Assembly: GCA_023433655.1 (NCBI GenBank)
Contig: JAEYUE010000339.1
Span: 1-5,063 of the forward strand
Origin: Pseudomonadota bacterium
GTDB taxonomy: Bacteria > Pseudomonadota > Alphaproteobacteria > Caulobacterales > Caulobacteraceae
DNA length: 5,063 nucleotides
Direction of reading: 5' to 3'
In this document: positions 1 to 5,063 of the stretch, piece by piece
Position numbering within the stretch: position 1 is the first letter of the stretch
Layout: each line of letters opens with the position of its first letter
Position numbers and translations under genes: made by a program
Notes under the pieces: model-generated
Seen by the model: the letters and a program-made list of their open reading frames with translations, nothing else
What the model was told of the DNA's origin: nothing
Databases searched by the model: none

Positions 1-113
1 AGCGAGTCGGCGCCCAGATCGTCGATGAAGCTGGCCTTTTCAACGACCTTTTCCGGATCGGCGTCCAGGTGGTCGATGACGATCTTGCGGACGCGTTCCA
101 GGGTGTCGGACAT
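1..113 (-). CDS. acpP: Acyl carrier protein AcpP (N-terminal part, cut by window edge)
   Basis: AcpP carries the growing acyl chain as a thioester on a 4'-phosphopantetheine arm, shuttling it among the soluble cytoplasmic enzymes of type II fatty acid synthesis. The visible 37 codons begin MSDTLERVRKIVIDHL and end at GADS; the two leftover bases (CT) fit the Leu of the DSL motif. Ser37 is therefore the expected phosphopantetheine attachment site. The acidic stretch around FIDDLGADS is typical of the loop leading into helix II. The rest of the protein (about 40 residues in this family) lies outside the window. It follows fabG on the same strand after 167 bases, a gap long enough for its own promoter. 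The Shine-Dalgarno is weak (purine-rich AAAGAGCAGAGA ending 5 bases before ATG). Identification is very secure despite truncation. Confidence 0.96.
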   Translation of the reverse strand, partial: MSDTLERVRKIVIDHLDADPEKVVEKASFIDDLGADS

Positions 114-280
114 GGGTGTCTCTGCTCTTTGGGCCGCGGGCGCGGCTGTTGTCTCTGTCTTTGCCGTATGACGACGGCGACGGCTGCGCAAGCCTTCAAC
201 GAAGACTCACCCCAACCGGTTGCGAGGGCTTTAGCACAGGCGTGAGGGCTGGAAATAGCCCGTCACCATCCGTGATCAGC
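114..280 (-). promoter_or_regulatory. acpP upstream region with promoter-like box, palindrome and hairpins
   Basis: This 167-base gap separates fabG from acpP and has no coding sequence. Read on the minus strand, GCTAAAGC at 235-228 matches seven of eight positions of the Caulobacter housekeeping -10 consensus GCTANAWC, but no good -35 box sits 10-14 bases upstream. A start just downstream would give a leader of about 100 bases. That leader would contain a perfect 10-base palindrome, CAACCGGTTG (213-222), and a GC-rich inverted repeat, GCCGCG-GG-CGCGGC (133-146, plus-strand reading), about 20 bases before the acpP start. AcpP is usually needed in far higher amounts than FabD or FabG, so a separate promoter here is plausible. 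The function is inferred; only the motifs are seen. Confidence 0.3.
242..266 (-). terminator. Hairpin after fabG, possible attenuator or weak terminator
   Basis: On the minus strand GTGA-C-GGGCT pairs with AGCCC-TCAC around the loop ATTTCC, making nine base pairs with one bulged C. It lies 15 bases beyond the fabG stop codon. No run of U follows, so it is not a classical intrinsic terminator. It could reduce read-through into acpP, protect the fabG mRNA 3' end, or have no role. Confidence 0.3.
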
Positions 281-1021
281 CTAGATCATCGCCATGCCGC
301 CGTTGACGTGGAGGGTCTGGCCGGTGACGTAGGCGGCCTCGTCGGAGGCGAGATAGACGGCGGCGGCGGCGATCTCGTCGCCCTGGCCGAGGCGGCCGGC
401 GGGGATCTTCGACAGGATGGTCTCGCGCTGCTGGTCGTTGAGCACGTCGGTCATCGGGCTGGCGATGAAGCCGGGGGCGATGCAGTTCACCGTGATGCCG
501 CGGCTGCCGACCTCCTGGGCCAGCGACTTGGAGAAGCCGATCATGCCGGCCTTGGAGGCGGCGTAGTTGGTCTGGCCCGGGTTGCCGGTGACGCCGACCA
601 CCGAGGTGACGCCGATGATGCGGCCGGCGCGGCGCTTCATCATCCCCTTCACGGCGGCGCGGGTCAGGCGGAAGTAGGATTCCAGGTTGACCTTCAGAAC
701 GTCGGCGAAGTCCTCGTCCTTCATCCGCATCAGCAGGCCGTCTTTCGTGATGCCGGCGTTGGCGACGAGGATGTCCAGCGGCGCGCCGGCGGCTTCCTCG
801 GCGCGGCCGATCAGGCCGTCGACCGACTCCGCGTCGGACAGGTTGGCCGCGGCGGCGAAGGCGCGTTCGCCCAGCTCCTTCGCCAGATCCTGCAGCACGG
901 CCTCGCGGGTGCCGGAGAGGACGACGACGGCTCCTTGCGCGTGCAGGGCGCGGGCGATGGCCCCGCCGATGCCGCCGGTGGCGCCGGTGACGAGGGCGGT
1001 CTTGCCGGTGAGGTTGAACAT
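281..1021 (-). CDS. fabG: 3-oxoacyl-[acyl-carrier-protein] reductase FabG
   Basis: FabG reduces 3-oxoacyl-ACP to (R)-3-hydroxyacyl-ACP with NADPH, the first reduction of each type II fatty acid elongation cycle, in the cytoplasm and normally as a tetramer. The 246-residue protein has the usual length and the full classical short-chain dehydrogenase pattern: the cofactor motif TGATGGIG at residues 12-19, NAG at 88-90, and the catalytic tetrad Asn112, Ser140, Tyr153 and Lys157 (in YAASK). The PG pair at 183-184 and the C-terminal VTGQTLHVNGGMAMI are typical of true FabG rather than of generic dehydrogenases. The start is supported by GGAG (1031-1028) six bases before ATG. It lies between fabD and acpP, which fixes the pathway assignment. 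Nothing is missing or unusual in the protein; its upstream gap is occupied by a long inverted repeat. Confidence 0.97.
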   Translation of the reverse strand: MFNLTGKTALVTGATGGIGGAIARALHAQGAVVVLSGTREAVLQDLAKELGERAFAAAANLSDAESVDGLIGRAEEAAGAPLDILVANAGITKDGLLMRMKDEDFADVLKVNLESYFRLTRAAVKGMMKRRAGRIIGVTSVVGVTGNPGQTNYAASKAGMIGFSKSLAQEVGSRGITVNCIAPGFIASPMTDVLNDQQRETILSKIPAGRLGQGDEIAAAAVYLASDEAAYVTGQTLHVNGGMAMI

Positions 1022-1053
1022 GGCGGGCTCCGGTGGCTTCGGTGTGGTGACGA

Positions 1054-1141
1054 GTGAAAAGTGCTAGTGAGCGAGAGGCGAGCCGCGTGAGAGCAGACGG
1101 TCGCCGCAGCGGCTCACCCCTTGCTCACTGGCACTCTTCAC
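1054..1141. repeat. Long imperfect inverted repeat between fabD and fabG
   Basis: The arms 1054-1086 and 1109-1141 are each 33 bases and face each other around a 22-base loop. Twenty-eight of 33 positions are Watson-Crick pairs. In RNA of the operon strand three of the five exceptions become G-U pairs, leaving only two A-C mismatches. The outer end reads GTGAAAAGTGCTAGTGAGCG on the left, answered by CGCTCACT-like sequence on the right. The element fills most of the 116-base gap, and its right end contains the fabD stop codon (1138-1140); the fabG Shine-Dalgarno stays outside it. No U tract follows, so it does not look like a standard terminator. It resembles REP/BIME or MITE-like intergenic palindromes in form, but copy number cannot be judged from this window. 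Confidence 0.75.
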
Positions 1142-2085
1142 CCAAGGCTCTTCGCGAAGGCCTCAAGGTCTTCGGGCGTATTGAGCGACAGGCTCTCGGC
1201 GTCCGGCGAGATCCGCTTGGCCATGCCGGTCAGGACCTTGCCCGAGCCGATCTCGGCGAAGCGGGTCACGCCGCCCTCGCCCGCCATCCACTCCATGCTC
1301 TCGCGCCAGCGGACGCGGCCGGTGACCTGTTCGATGAGCAGGCGGCGGATGACCTCCGGGTCCTGTTCGGGGCGGGCGGTGACGTTGGCGACGACGGGGA
1401 CGGCGGGGGCCTGGATGCGGGCCTCGGCCAGCGCCGTGGCCATCTCGTCGGCGGCGGGCTGCATCAGCGGGCAGTGGAAGGGAGCCGAGACGTTCAGCGG
1501 GATGGCGCGGGCGCCGAGCTCCTTGGCCTTCTCGATGGCGCGGTCGACGGCGGCCTTGTCGCCCGAGATGACGACGTTGCCGGCGTTGTTGTCATTGGCG
1601 ACGACGCAGACGCCGACCTCGGAGCCGGCGGCGGCGGCCGCCTCGGCGAGGGCGAGGTCGGTCTTCGGGCCGATCAGCGAGGCCATGGCGCCCCGGCCGA
1701 CGGGGACGGCGCGCTGCATGGCCTGGCCGCGCAGCTTCAGCAGGCGGGCGGTGTCGGCGAGGCTGATCGCCCCGGCGGCGCACAGGGCGGAGTATTCGCC
1801 GAGGGAGTGGCCAGCGACGAAGGCGGCGCGGTCGACGCCGACGCCGAATTCGGCCTTCAGGGCGCGGGCGGCGGCGACGGAGACGGCCATCAGCGCGGGC
1901 TGGGCGTTCTCGGTCAGGGTCAACTGGTCCTCGGGCCCCTCGCGCATCAGCTGCGACAGCTTCTGGCCGAGGGCGTCGTCGACCTCGGCGAAGACCTCGC
2001 GGGCGGAGGCGAAGGCGTCGGCGAGGGCCGCGCCCATGCCGACCGACTGGCTGCCTTGTCCGGGGAAAAGCAGGGCGAGGGTCAT
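1138..2085 (-). CDS. fabD: Malonyl-CoA:ACP transacylase FabD
   Basis: FabD transfers the malonyl group from malonyl-CoA to the phosphopantetheine arm of AcpP, supplying the extender unit for fatty acid synthesis. The 315-residue protein has the normal family length. Visible features in order are FPGQGSQ at 7-13 (Gln10 in the oxyanion hole), the nucleophile elbow GHSLGEYSA with Ser94 at 92-100, Arg119 (in LRGQAMQ) that binds the malonyl carboxylate, catalytic His204 in APFHCPLM, and Gln253 in EQVTGRVRW. All correspond to known catalytic residues of E. coli FabD. The frame stays open far upstream, into the neighbouring gene, but the start at 2085 is fixed by GGAG six bases before ATG and by the MTLALLFPGQGSQ beginning. 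It is followed by fabG after 116 bases. Its stop codon lies inside the end of an inverted repeat. Confidence 0.97.
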   Translation of the reverse strand: MTLALLFPGQGSQSVGMGAALADAFASAREVFAEVDDALGQKLSQLMREGPEDQLTLTENAQPALMAVSVAAARALKAEFGVGVDRAAFVAGHSLGEYSALCAAGAISLADTARLLKLRGQAMQRAVPVGRGAMASLIGPKTDLALAEAAAAAGSEVGVCVVANDNNAGNVVISGDKAAVDRAIEKAKELGARAIPLNVSAPFHCPLMQPAADEMATALAEARIQAPAVPVVANVTARPEQDPEVIRRLLIEQVTGRVRWRESMEWMAGEGGVTRFAEIGSGKVLTGMAKRISPDAESLSLNTPEDLEAFAKSLG

Positions 2086-2091
2086 GAGGGG

Positions 2092-2095
2092 CTCC
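2092..2095 (-). promoter_or_regulatory. fabD ribosome binding site
   Basis: The minus strand reads CGGAGCCCCTC before ATG, so GGAG is six bases from the start. It decides the start of fabD, because the reading frame continues upstream without a stop for several hundred bases. fabG uses GGAG at the same spacing. Confidence 0.65.
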
Positions 2096-2113
2096 GTTGA
2101 ATCGTGGGGCGGA

Positions 2114-2142
2114 GGGGTAGGACGGAAGGGCGGACGGGGCAA
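2114..2142 (-). promoter_or_regulatory. Possible fabD promoter
   Basis: In the 74-base gap upstream of fabD the minus strand shows TTGCCCC (2142-2136), 14 bases, then CCTACCCC (2121-2114). These partly match the Caulobacter housekeeping pattern TTGACGS / GCTANAWC, and the spacing is within its 10-14 range. The predicted start would leave a leader of roughly 20 bases carrying the GGAG site. Both boxes are imperfect and the region is C-rich, so chance is a real alternative. Confidence 0.25.
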
Positions 2143-2159
2143 GCGCGCCACGCTCCAAC

Positions 2160-3560
2160 TCAGAACAGCACGGCGGGGTTCATGATGCGGTGCGGATCGA
2201 GGGCGGCGCGAATGGCCTGCATGGTGCGGATTTCTACGGGCGACTTGTAGCGGCGGGCCTCGTCGGTCTTGAGGCGGCCGAGGCCATGCTCGGCCGAGAT
2301 GGAGCCGTCGTGGCGGGCGACGATGTCGTGGACGATGCGCGAGCCCTCGGCCCAGCGGGCGAGGAAGGCCGGCAGGTCCTCGCCGGGCGGGCGCAGCACG
2401 TCGTAGTGGAGGTTGCCGTCGCCGACATGGCCGAAGACGCTGATCCGCGCGCCGGGGTGGAAGCGCCCGAGCGCCGCGGCGGCCTCGTCGAGGAAGGCGG
2501 GGATGCGCGAGATGGGCACGGAGACGTCGTGCTTCCAGCCGCCGCCCTCGGGCTTCTGGGCGGCCGACTGCTCCTCGCGCAGCTTCCACAGGGCGGCGCG
2601 CTGGGCGTCGTTCTGGGCGATGGCCGCATCGGTGATCAGGCCGGCCTCGAAGGCCTCGGCCAGCAGGCGCTCCATGGCGGCGCCGGCGGCGGCGGGGTCG
2701 CCTGAAACCAATTCGATGAGGACGTACCACGGCGGCGCAGACTCCAGCGGCTCGCGCGTGTCGGGGATATGGGTGAGGACGAACTCCATGCCCAGGCGCC
2801 GCATCAGTTCGAAAGCCTCGACCCCGCCGCCGGTTTCCGATTTGGCGCGGGCCAGCAGTTCGATGGCGGCGGCGGGGCTGTCGAGGCCGACCATGGCCGT
2901 GGCGCGGCCGCGCATGACCGGGAACAGCTTCAGCGTCGCGGCGGTGACCACGCCGAGGGTGCCCTCGGCGCCGATGAGCAGCTGTTTGAGGTCGTAGCCG
3001 GTGTTGTCCTTCCGCAGACGCTTGAGGCCGTGGAAGATTTCACCGCTCGGCAGGACGGCCTCGAGGCCGAGGACGAGGTCGCGCATGACGCCGTAGCGCA
3101 GCACGGCGGTGCCGCCGGCGTTGGTCGAGACGGCCCCGCCGACCGAGGCCGTACCCTCGGCGGCGAGGCTGAGCGGGAACAGGCGATCGGCGGCGGCGGC
3201 GGCCTGCTGGGCCTCCAGCAGCGTGACGCCGGCCTCGACGGTCATGGCGTCGTCGAGCGGGGTGACGTCGCGCACGGCGCGCAGCCGGCGGGTCGAGAGC
3301 AGCACCTCGCCGTGCGGCACCTGGCCGCCGACCAGGCCGGTGCCGCCGCCCTGGGTGACAAGGGGGATGCGATGCTCGTGGCAGACGCGCACGGCGGCGG
3401 CGACCTGCTCCGTGGAGCGCGGCAGCAGCATCAGGGGGGTGTGGCCAGTCCAGCGATTGCGCCACTCGGTCAGCCACGGCGCGATCTCGGCCGGATCCTC
3501 GGTCCAGCCGCCGTCGCCGACGGCGGACCTGAGGACGGCGAGGGCTTCGGCGGAGGTCAT
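2160..3560 (-). CDS. FAD-binding oxidoreductase, D-2-hydroxyglutarate dehydrogenase / GlcD-like
   Basis: This 466-residue protein belongs to the vanillyl-alcohol-oxidase-type flavoenzymes (COG0277/GlcD), which oxidise D-2-hydroxy acids such as D-2-hydroxyglutarate, D-lactate or glycolate to 2-oxo acids. The FAD-binding part shows TQGGGTGLVGGQ at 69-80, GGAVSTNAGGTAVLRYG at 141-157 and DNTGYDLKQLLIGAEGTLG at 185-203. The C-terminal substrate domain has GHVGDGNLH at 377-385 and ISAEHGLGRLK at 421-431; His378, His385 and Glu424 correspond to the metal-binding set of D-2-hydroxyglutarate dehydrogenases. It ends with the usual DPHRIMNPAVLF. There is no signal peptide or membrane segment. Exact substrate cannot be told from sequence; the metal-site motif favours D-2-hydroxyglutarate or D-lactate. 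The start lacks a Shine-Dalgarno, so it may be read from a leaderless mRNA. It runs in the same direction as fabD, 74 bases upstream, so co-transcription is possible. Confidence 0.88.
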   Translation of the reverse strand: MTSAEALAVLRSAVGDGGWTEDPAEIAPWLTEWRNRWTGHTPLMLLPRSTEQVAAAVRVCHEHRIPLVTQGGGTGLVGGQVPHGEVLLSTRRLRAVRDVTPLDDAMTVEAGVTLLEAQQAAAAADRLFPLSLAAEGTASVGGAVSTNAGGTAVLRYGVMRDLVLGLEAVLPSGEIFHGLKRLRKDNTGYDLKQLLIGAEGTLGVVTAATLKLFPVMRGRATAMVGLDSPAAAIELLARAKSETGGGVEAFELMRRLGMEFVLTHIPDTREPLESAPPWYVLIELVSGDPAAAGAAMERLLAEAFEAGLITDAAIAQNDAQRAALWKLREEQSAAQKPEGGGWKHDVSVPISRIPAFLDEAAAALGRFHPGARISVFGHVGDGNLHYDVLRPPGEDLPAFLARWAEGSRIVHDIVARHDGSISAEHGLGRLKTDEARRYKSPVEIRTMQAIRAALDPHRIMNPAVLF

Positions 3561-3606
3561 GGCCGCGGTTGTGTCAAACTCGCGGGCGGGGCGCTAGGGT
3601 CGGCGC
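3561..3606. promoter_or_regulatory. Short divergent promoter region, probably leaderless starts
   Basis: Only 46 bases separate the start codons of the FAD oxidoreductase (minus) and the NUDIX gene (plus). On the plus strand GCTAGGGT (3593-3600) ends six bases before the NUDIX ATG, the position of a -10 box for transcription starting at the ATG itself. On the minus strand GACACAAC (3575-3568) matches six of eight positions of GCTANAWC and ends seven bases before the FAD gene ATG. A TTGACA hexamer (3577-3572, minus) overlaps it but is too close to the start to serve as the -35 box. Leaderless mRNAs are well documented in Caulobacter. An AGGG at 3596-3599 could alternatively act as a weak ribosome site for the NUDIX gene. 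Confidence 0.35.
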
Positions 3607-4029
3607 ATGCCCCCTTCCCTGCCCGCTCCCGTGCCCTGCGTCGGCGTCGTCTGCCTGCGCGGGGACGAGGTGCTGCTGATCCGGCGGGGACGGCCGCCGC
3701 GGCAAGGCGAGTGGAGCCTGCCCGGCGGGCGCATCGAGCCGGGCGAGCGGGCCGTGGACGCGGCGCTGCGCGAGCTCCGCGAGGAGACGGGGATCGAGGC
3801 CGAGATCGTAGGCCTGGTGGACGTGGTCGACGGGGTCTTTCCCGAGGCCGGACGGCACTATGTGCTGATCGACTACGCCGCCCGCTGGCTGTCGGGCGAG
3901 CCGGTCGCCGGGGACGACGCCGCGGAGGCCCGCTTCGCGGCGCTGGCCGAGGCCGAGGCGCTGGTCGAGTGGAGCGAAACGCGGCGGATCATCCGCGCGG
4001 CGGCGGAGAAGATTACAGCGAGTTCATGA
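3607..4029 (+). CDS. NUDIX hydrolase, ADP-ribose pyrophosphatase-like
   Basis: NUDIX enzymes cleave a nucleoside diphosphate linked to another group, releasing a nucleotide monophosphate and a phosphorylated remainder, using divalent metal. This 140-residue, single-domain protein has a perfect NUDIX box (GX5EX7REUXEEXGU) at residues 41-63: Gly41, Glu47, then REL at 55-57, EE at 59-60 and TGI at 61-63. The glutamates at 59-60 supply metal ligands. The preceding strand VVCLRGDEVLLIRRGRPPRQGEWSLPGG is the normal lead-in. Length and the EWSLPGGRIEPGE context resemble small ADP-ribose pyrophosphatase-like members, but the substrate of NUDIX proteins cannot be assigned from the box. No signal peptide is seen, so it should be cytoplasmic. 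It starts 46 bases from the divergent FAD gene and lies 67 bases upstream of the SPFH gene, with which it may share a transcript. Confidence 0.93.
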   Translation: MPPSLPAPVPCVGVVCLRGDEVLLIRRGRPPRQGEWSLPGGRIEPGERAVDAALRELREETGIEAEIVGLVDVVDGVFPEAGRHYVLIDYAARWLSGEPVAGDDAAEARFAALAEAEALVEWSETRRIIRAAAEKITASS

Positions 4030-4046
4030 ACGGCCGACCGGTTTCG

Positions 4047-4073
4047 CTGGCGGGCGGGGCCCCGGATGATAAC
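4047..4073 (+). promoter_or_regulatory. Possible promoter of the SPFH (qmcA) gene
   Basis: In the gap after the NUDIX gene, CTGGCGG (4047-4053) and ATGATAAC (4066-4073) match five of seven and five of eight positions of the Caulobacter TTGACGS / GCTANAWC pattern with a 12-base spacer. A start near 4080 would give a short leader carrying the GGGAGG site. A GGGGCCCC palindrome (4056-4063) lies in the spacer. The match is partial, so read-through from the NUDIX gene remains as likely. Confidence 0.25.
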
Positions 4074-4085
4074 CTGCGCGGTATC

Positions 4086-4091
4086 GGGAGG
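4086..4091 (+). promoter_or_regulatory. Strong ribosome binding site of qmcA
   Basis: GGGAGG sits five bases before the ATG at 4097 and is the clearest Shine-Dalgarno in the window. It fixes the start just before the N-terminal membrane segment. Confidence 0.75.
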
Positions 4092-4096
4092 TATCC

Positions 4097-5063
4097 ATGG
4101 ACTATTCCACACTCTTCGTCGGCGCCCTTGTCCTGCTGGCGTTCGTGCTGCTGTTCAGCGTTGTGAAGATCGTGCCGCAAGGTCGCGAATACACAGTGGA
4201 AAGGTTCGGAAAATACACCCGCACCCTGACCCCTGGCATCAGCCTGCTGACCCCGTTCGTCGAGCGCATCGGGCGGCGGATGAACATGATGGAGCAGGTG
4301 CTGGACGTGCCGACCCAGGAAGTCATCACCAAGGACAACGCCATGGTGAAGGTCGACGGCATCGTCTTCATCCAGGTGATGGATGCGGCGGCCGCCGCGT
4401 ACCGGGTCGACAACCTGCCCTACGCGATCGCCCAGCTGTGCATGACTAACCTGCGCACCGTCGTCGGCTCCATGGAGCTGGACGAGGTGCTGAGCCAGCG
4501 CGACGCGATCAACACCCGCCTGCTGCAGGTCATCGACGCCGCGACCGAGCCGTGGGGCATCAAGGCCAACCGCATCGAGATCAAGGACCTGACCCCGCCG
4601 GCCGACATCACCAACGCCATGGCCCGTCAGATGAAGGCCGAGCGCGAGCGCCGCGCGGTGATCACCGAGGCCGACGGCGAGAAGCAGGCGGCCATCGCCC
4701 GCGCCGAGGGCGCCAAGCAGGCCGCCATCCTCGAGGCCGAGGGCCGCAAGGAAGCCGCCTTCCGCGACGCCGAGGCGCGCGAGCGCGAGGCTGAGGCTGA
4801 AGCCAAGGCGACGGCCATGGTGTCGGAGGCCATCGCCCGCGGCGACGTCAACGCCATCAACTATTTCGTGGCCCAGAAATACGTCGAGGCCTTCGCCGAT
4901 CTGGCCCGCAATCCGACCCAGAAGACGGTTATCGTGCCGGCCGAAATGGGCGCCCTTGTGGGCTCCATCGCCGGCATCGGCGAACTGGTCGGCCTGGCCA
5001 AGGAGCAGCAGCAGACCCGCACCGACACCCGGGCCGCGGCTCGCACCGCGCCGCCCTCCCCGC
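4097..5063 (+). CDS. qmcA: QmcA-like SPFH/band-7 (stomatin family) membrane protein, 3' end cut by window
   Basis: SPFH proteins of this type anchor in the inner membrane and oligomerise into large assemblies linked to membrane-domain organisation and quality control; QmcA is a known multicopy suppressor associated with FtsH/HtpX function in E. coli. Of the protein, 322 residues are visible with no stop before the edge. A hydrophobic segment at about 6-23 (LFVGALVLLAFVLLFSVV) is the membrane anchor. The SPFH core follows: KIVPQGREYTVERFGKYTRTL from 24, NMMEQVLDVPTQEVITKDNA at 63-82, MTNLRTVVGSMELDEVLSQR at 116-135 and EPWGIKANRIEIKDLTPP at 151-168. A charged coiled coil made of 11-residue repeats spans about 175-240, then MVSEAIARGDVNAINYFVAQ at 241-260 and VGSIAGIGELVG at 288-299. 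These blocks align closely with E. coli QmcA from memory. Beyond residue 303 it continues with a Gln/Thr/Arg/Ala/Pro-rich tail. An NfeD-family partner is commonly found next to such genes and would be expected just outside the window. Confidence 0.93.
   Translation, partial: MDYSTLFVGALVLLAFVLLFSVVKIVPQGREYTVERFGKYTRTLTPGISLLTPFVERIGRRMNMMEQVLDVPTQEVITKDNAMVKVDGIVFIQVMDAAAAAYRVDNLPYAIAQLCMTNLRTVVGSMELDEVLSQRDAINTRLLQVIDAATEPWGIKANRIEIKDLTPPADITNAMARQMKAERERRAVITEADGEKQAAIARAEGAKQAAILEAEGRKEAAFRDAEAREREAEAEAKATAMVSEAIARGDVNAINYFVAQKYVEAFADLARNPTQKTVIVPAEMGALVGSIAGIGELVGLAKEQQQTRTDTRAAARTAPPSP
4658..4789 (+). repeat. Four 11-residue (33-base) coiled-coil repeats inside qmcA
   Basis: Residues 188-231 divide into four consecutive 11-residue units: VITEADGEKQA, AIARAEGAKQA, AILEAEGRKEA and AFRDAEARERE. 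They share the pattern hydrophobic-x-x-A-E-G-x-K-x-A and give a 33-base periodicity in the DNA. Eleven-residue periodicity suits a straight or slightly right-handed coiled coil, as known in SPFH proteins, and is the stalk or wall element that follows the SPFH domain. The units differ in codons, so this is protein-level repetition rather than a recent DNA duplication. Confidence 0.75.

Noticed and set aside
116..1067. Long plus-strand open frames (313 and 126 residues) opposite fabG and acpP
   Set aside because: They are antisense to fabG, are rich in Gly, Ala, Asp and Val or Ala, Ser and Arg as expected for GC-rich shadow frames, and have no recognisable domain.
1054..2185. Two overlapping plus-strand open frames of about 350 residues opposite fabD
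   Set aside because: They are antisense to a complete fabD with all catalytic residues; composition is that of a shadow frame and no family is recognisable.
1138..2730. A 530-residue reading of fabD starting at 2730
   Set aside because: The first 215 residues are an Arg/Pro-rich out-of-frame reading of the FAD gene. True FabD begins at 2085 with a Shine-Dalgarno and the conserved N-terminus.
3572..3577. Perfect TTGACA (minus strand) as a -35 box for the FAD gene
   Set aside because: Only 11 bases separate it from the ATG, so its -10 would fall inside the coding region (TCCGCC at the right distance). It more likely overlaps a -10-like box or is chance.
4056..4063. GGGGCCCC palindrome as a terminator after the NUDIX gene
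   Set aside because: Too short, no loop and no U tract; expected by chance in such GC-rich DNA.
2769..4166. A 465-residue plus-strand frame spanning the FAD gene, NUDIX gene and start of qmcA
   Set aside because: It crosses three well supported genes in other frames or strands and reads as low-complexity Gly/Ala/Arg sequence.
4102..5046. Minus-strand frames opposite qmcA
   Set aside because: Ser/Ala/Arg-rich antisense frames with no family resemblance; the plus-strand gene matches QmcA throughout.

Overview
The window is chromosomal DNA of very high G+C content with tightly packed genes and no sign of mobile DNA. The fabD–fabG–acpP order, very GC-rich codon use, weak or absent Shine-Dalgarno sites before several genes, and promoter-like boxes resembling the Caulobacter housekeeping consensus (TTGACGS, 10-14 bases, GCTANAWC) point to an alphaproteobacterium. 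Caulobacterales (Caulobacter or Brevundimonas-like) is the best guess, inferred from gene content and base composition rather than from a marker gene.

Minus strand, read right to left (3560 down to 1): a D-2-hydroxyglutarate dehydrogenase/GlcD-like FAD oxidoreductase (2160-3560); fabD, malonyl-CoA:ACP transacylase (1138-2085); fabG, 3-oxoacyl-ACP reductase (281-1021); and the first 37 codons of acpP, acyl carrier protein (1-113), cut by the window edge. FabD loads malonate onto AcpP and FabG performs the first reduction of each elongation cycle, so the left half is a type II fatty acid synthesis cluster. The FAD enzyme is co-directional and 74 bases upstream of fabD, but has no obvious role in fatty acid synthesis.

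Plus strand, right part: a short 46-base divergent gap, then a small NUDIX hydrolase (3607-4029), then a QmcA-type SPFH/band-7 membrane protein (from 4097) running off the right edge. The two may be co-transcribed, but the second has its own strong Shine-Dalgarno and a possible promoter.

The most notable non-coding structure is a long imperfect inverted repeat (1054-1141) that nearly fills the fabD-fabG gap and includes the fabD stop codon. The acpP upstream region (114-280) also holds a hairpin, a 10-base palindrome and a promoter-like box. I found no RNA genes, CRISPR arrays, insertion sequences or evidence of a previously undescribed multi-gene system; this is mostly an ordinary housekeeping region.
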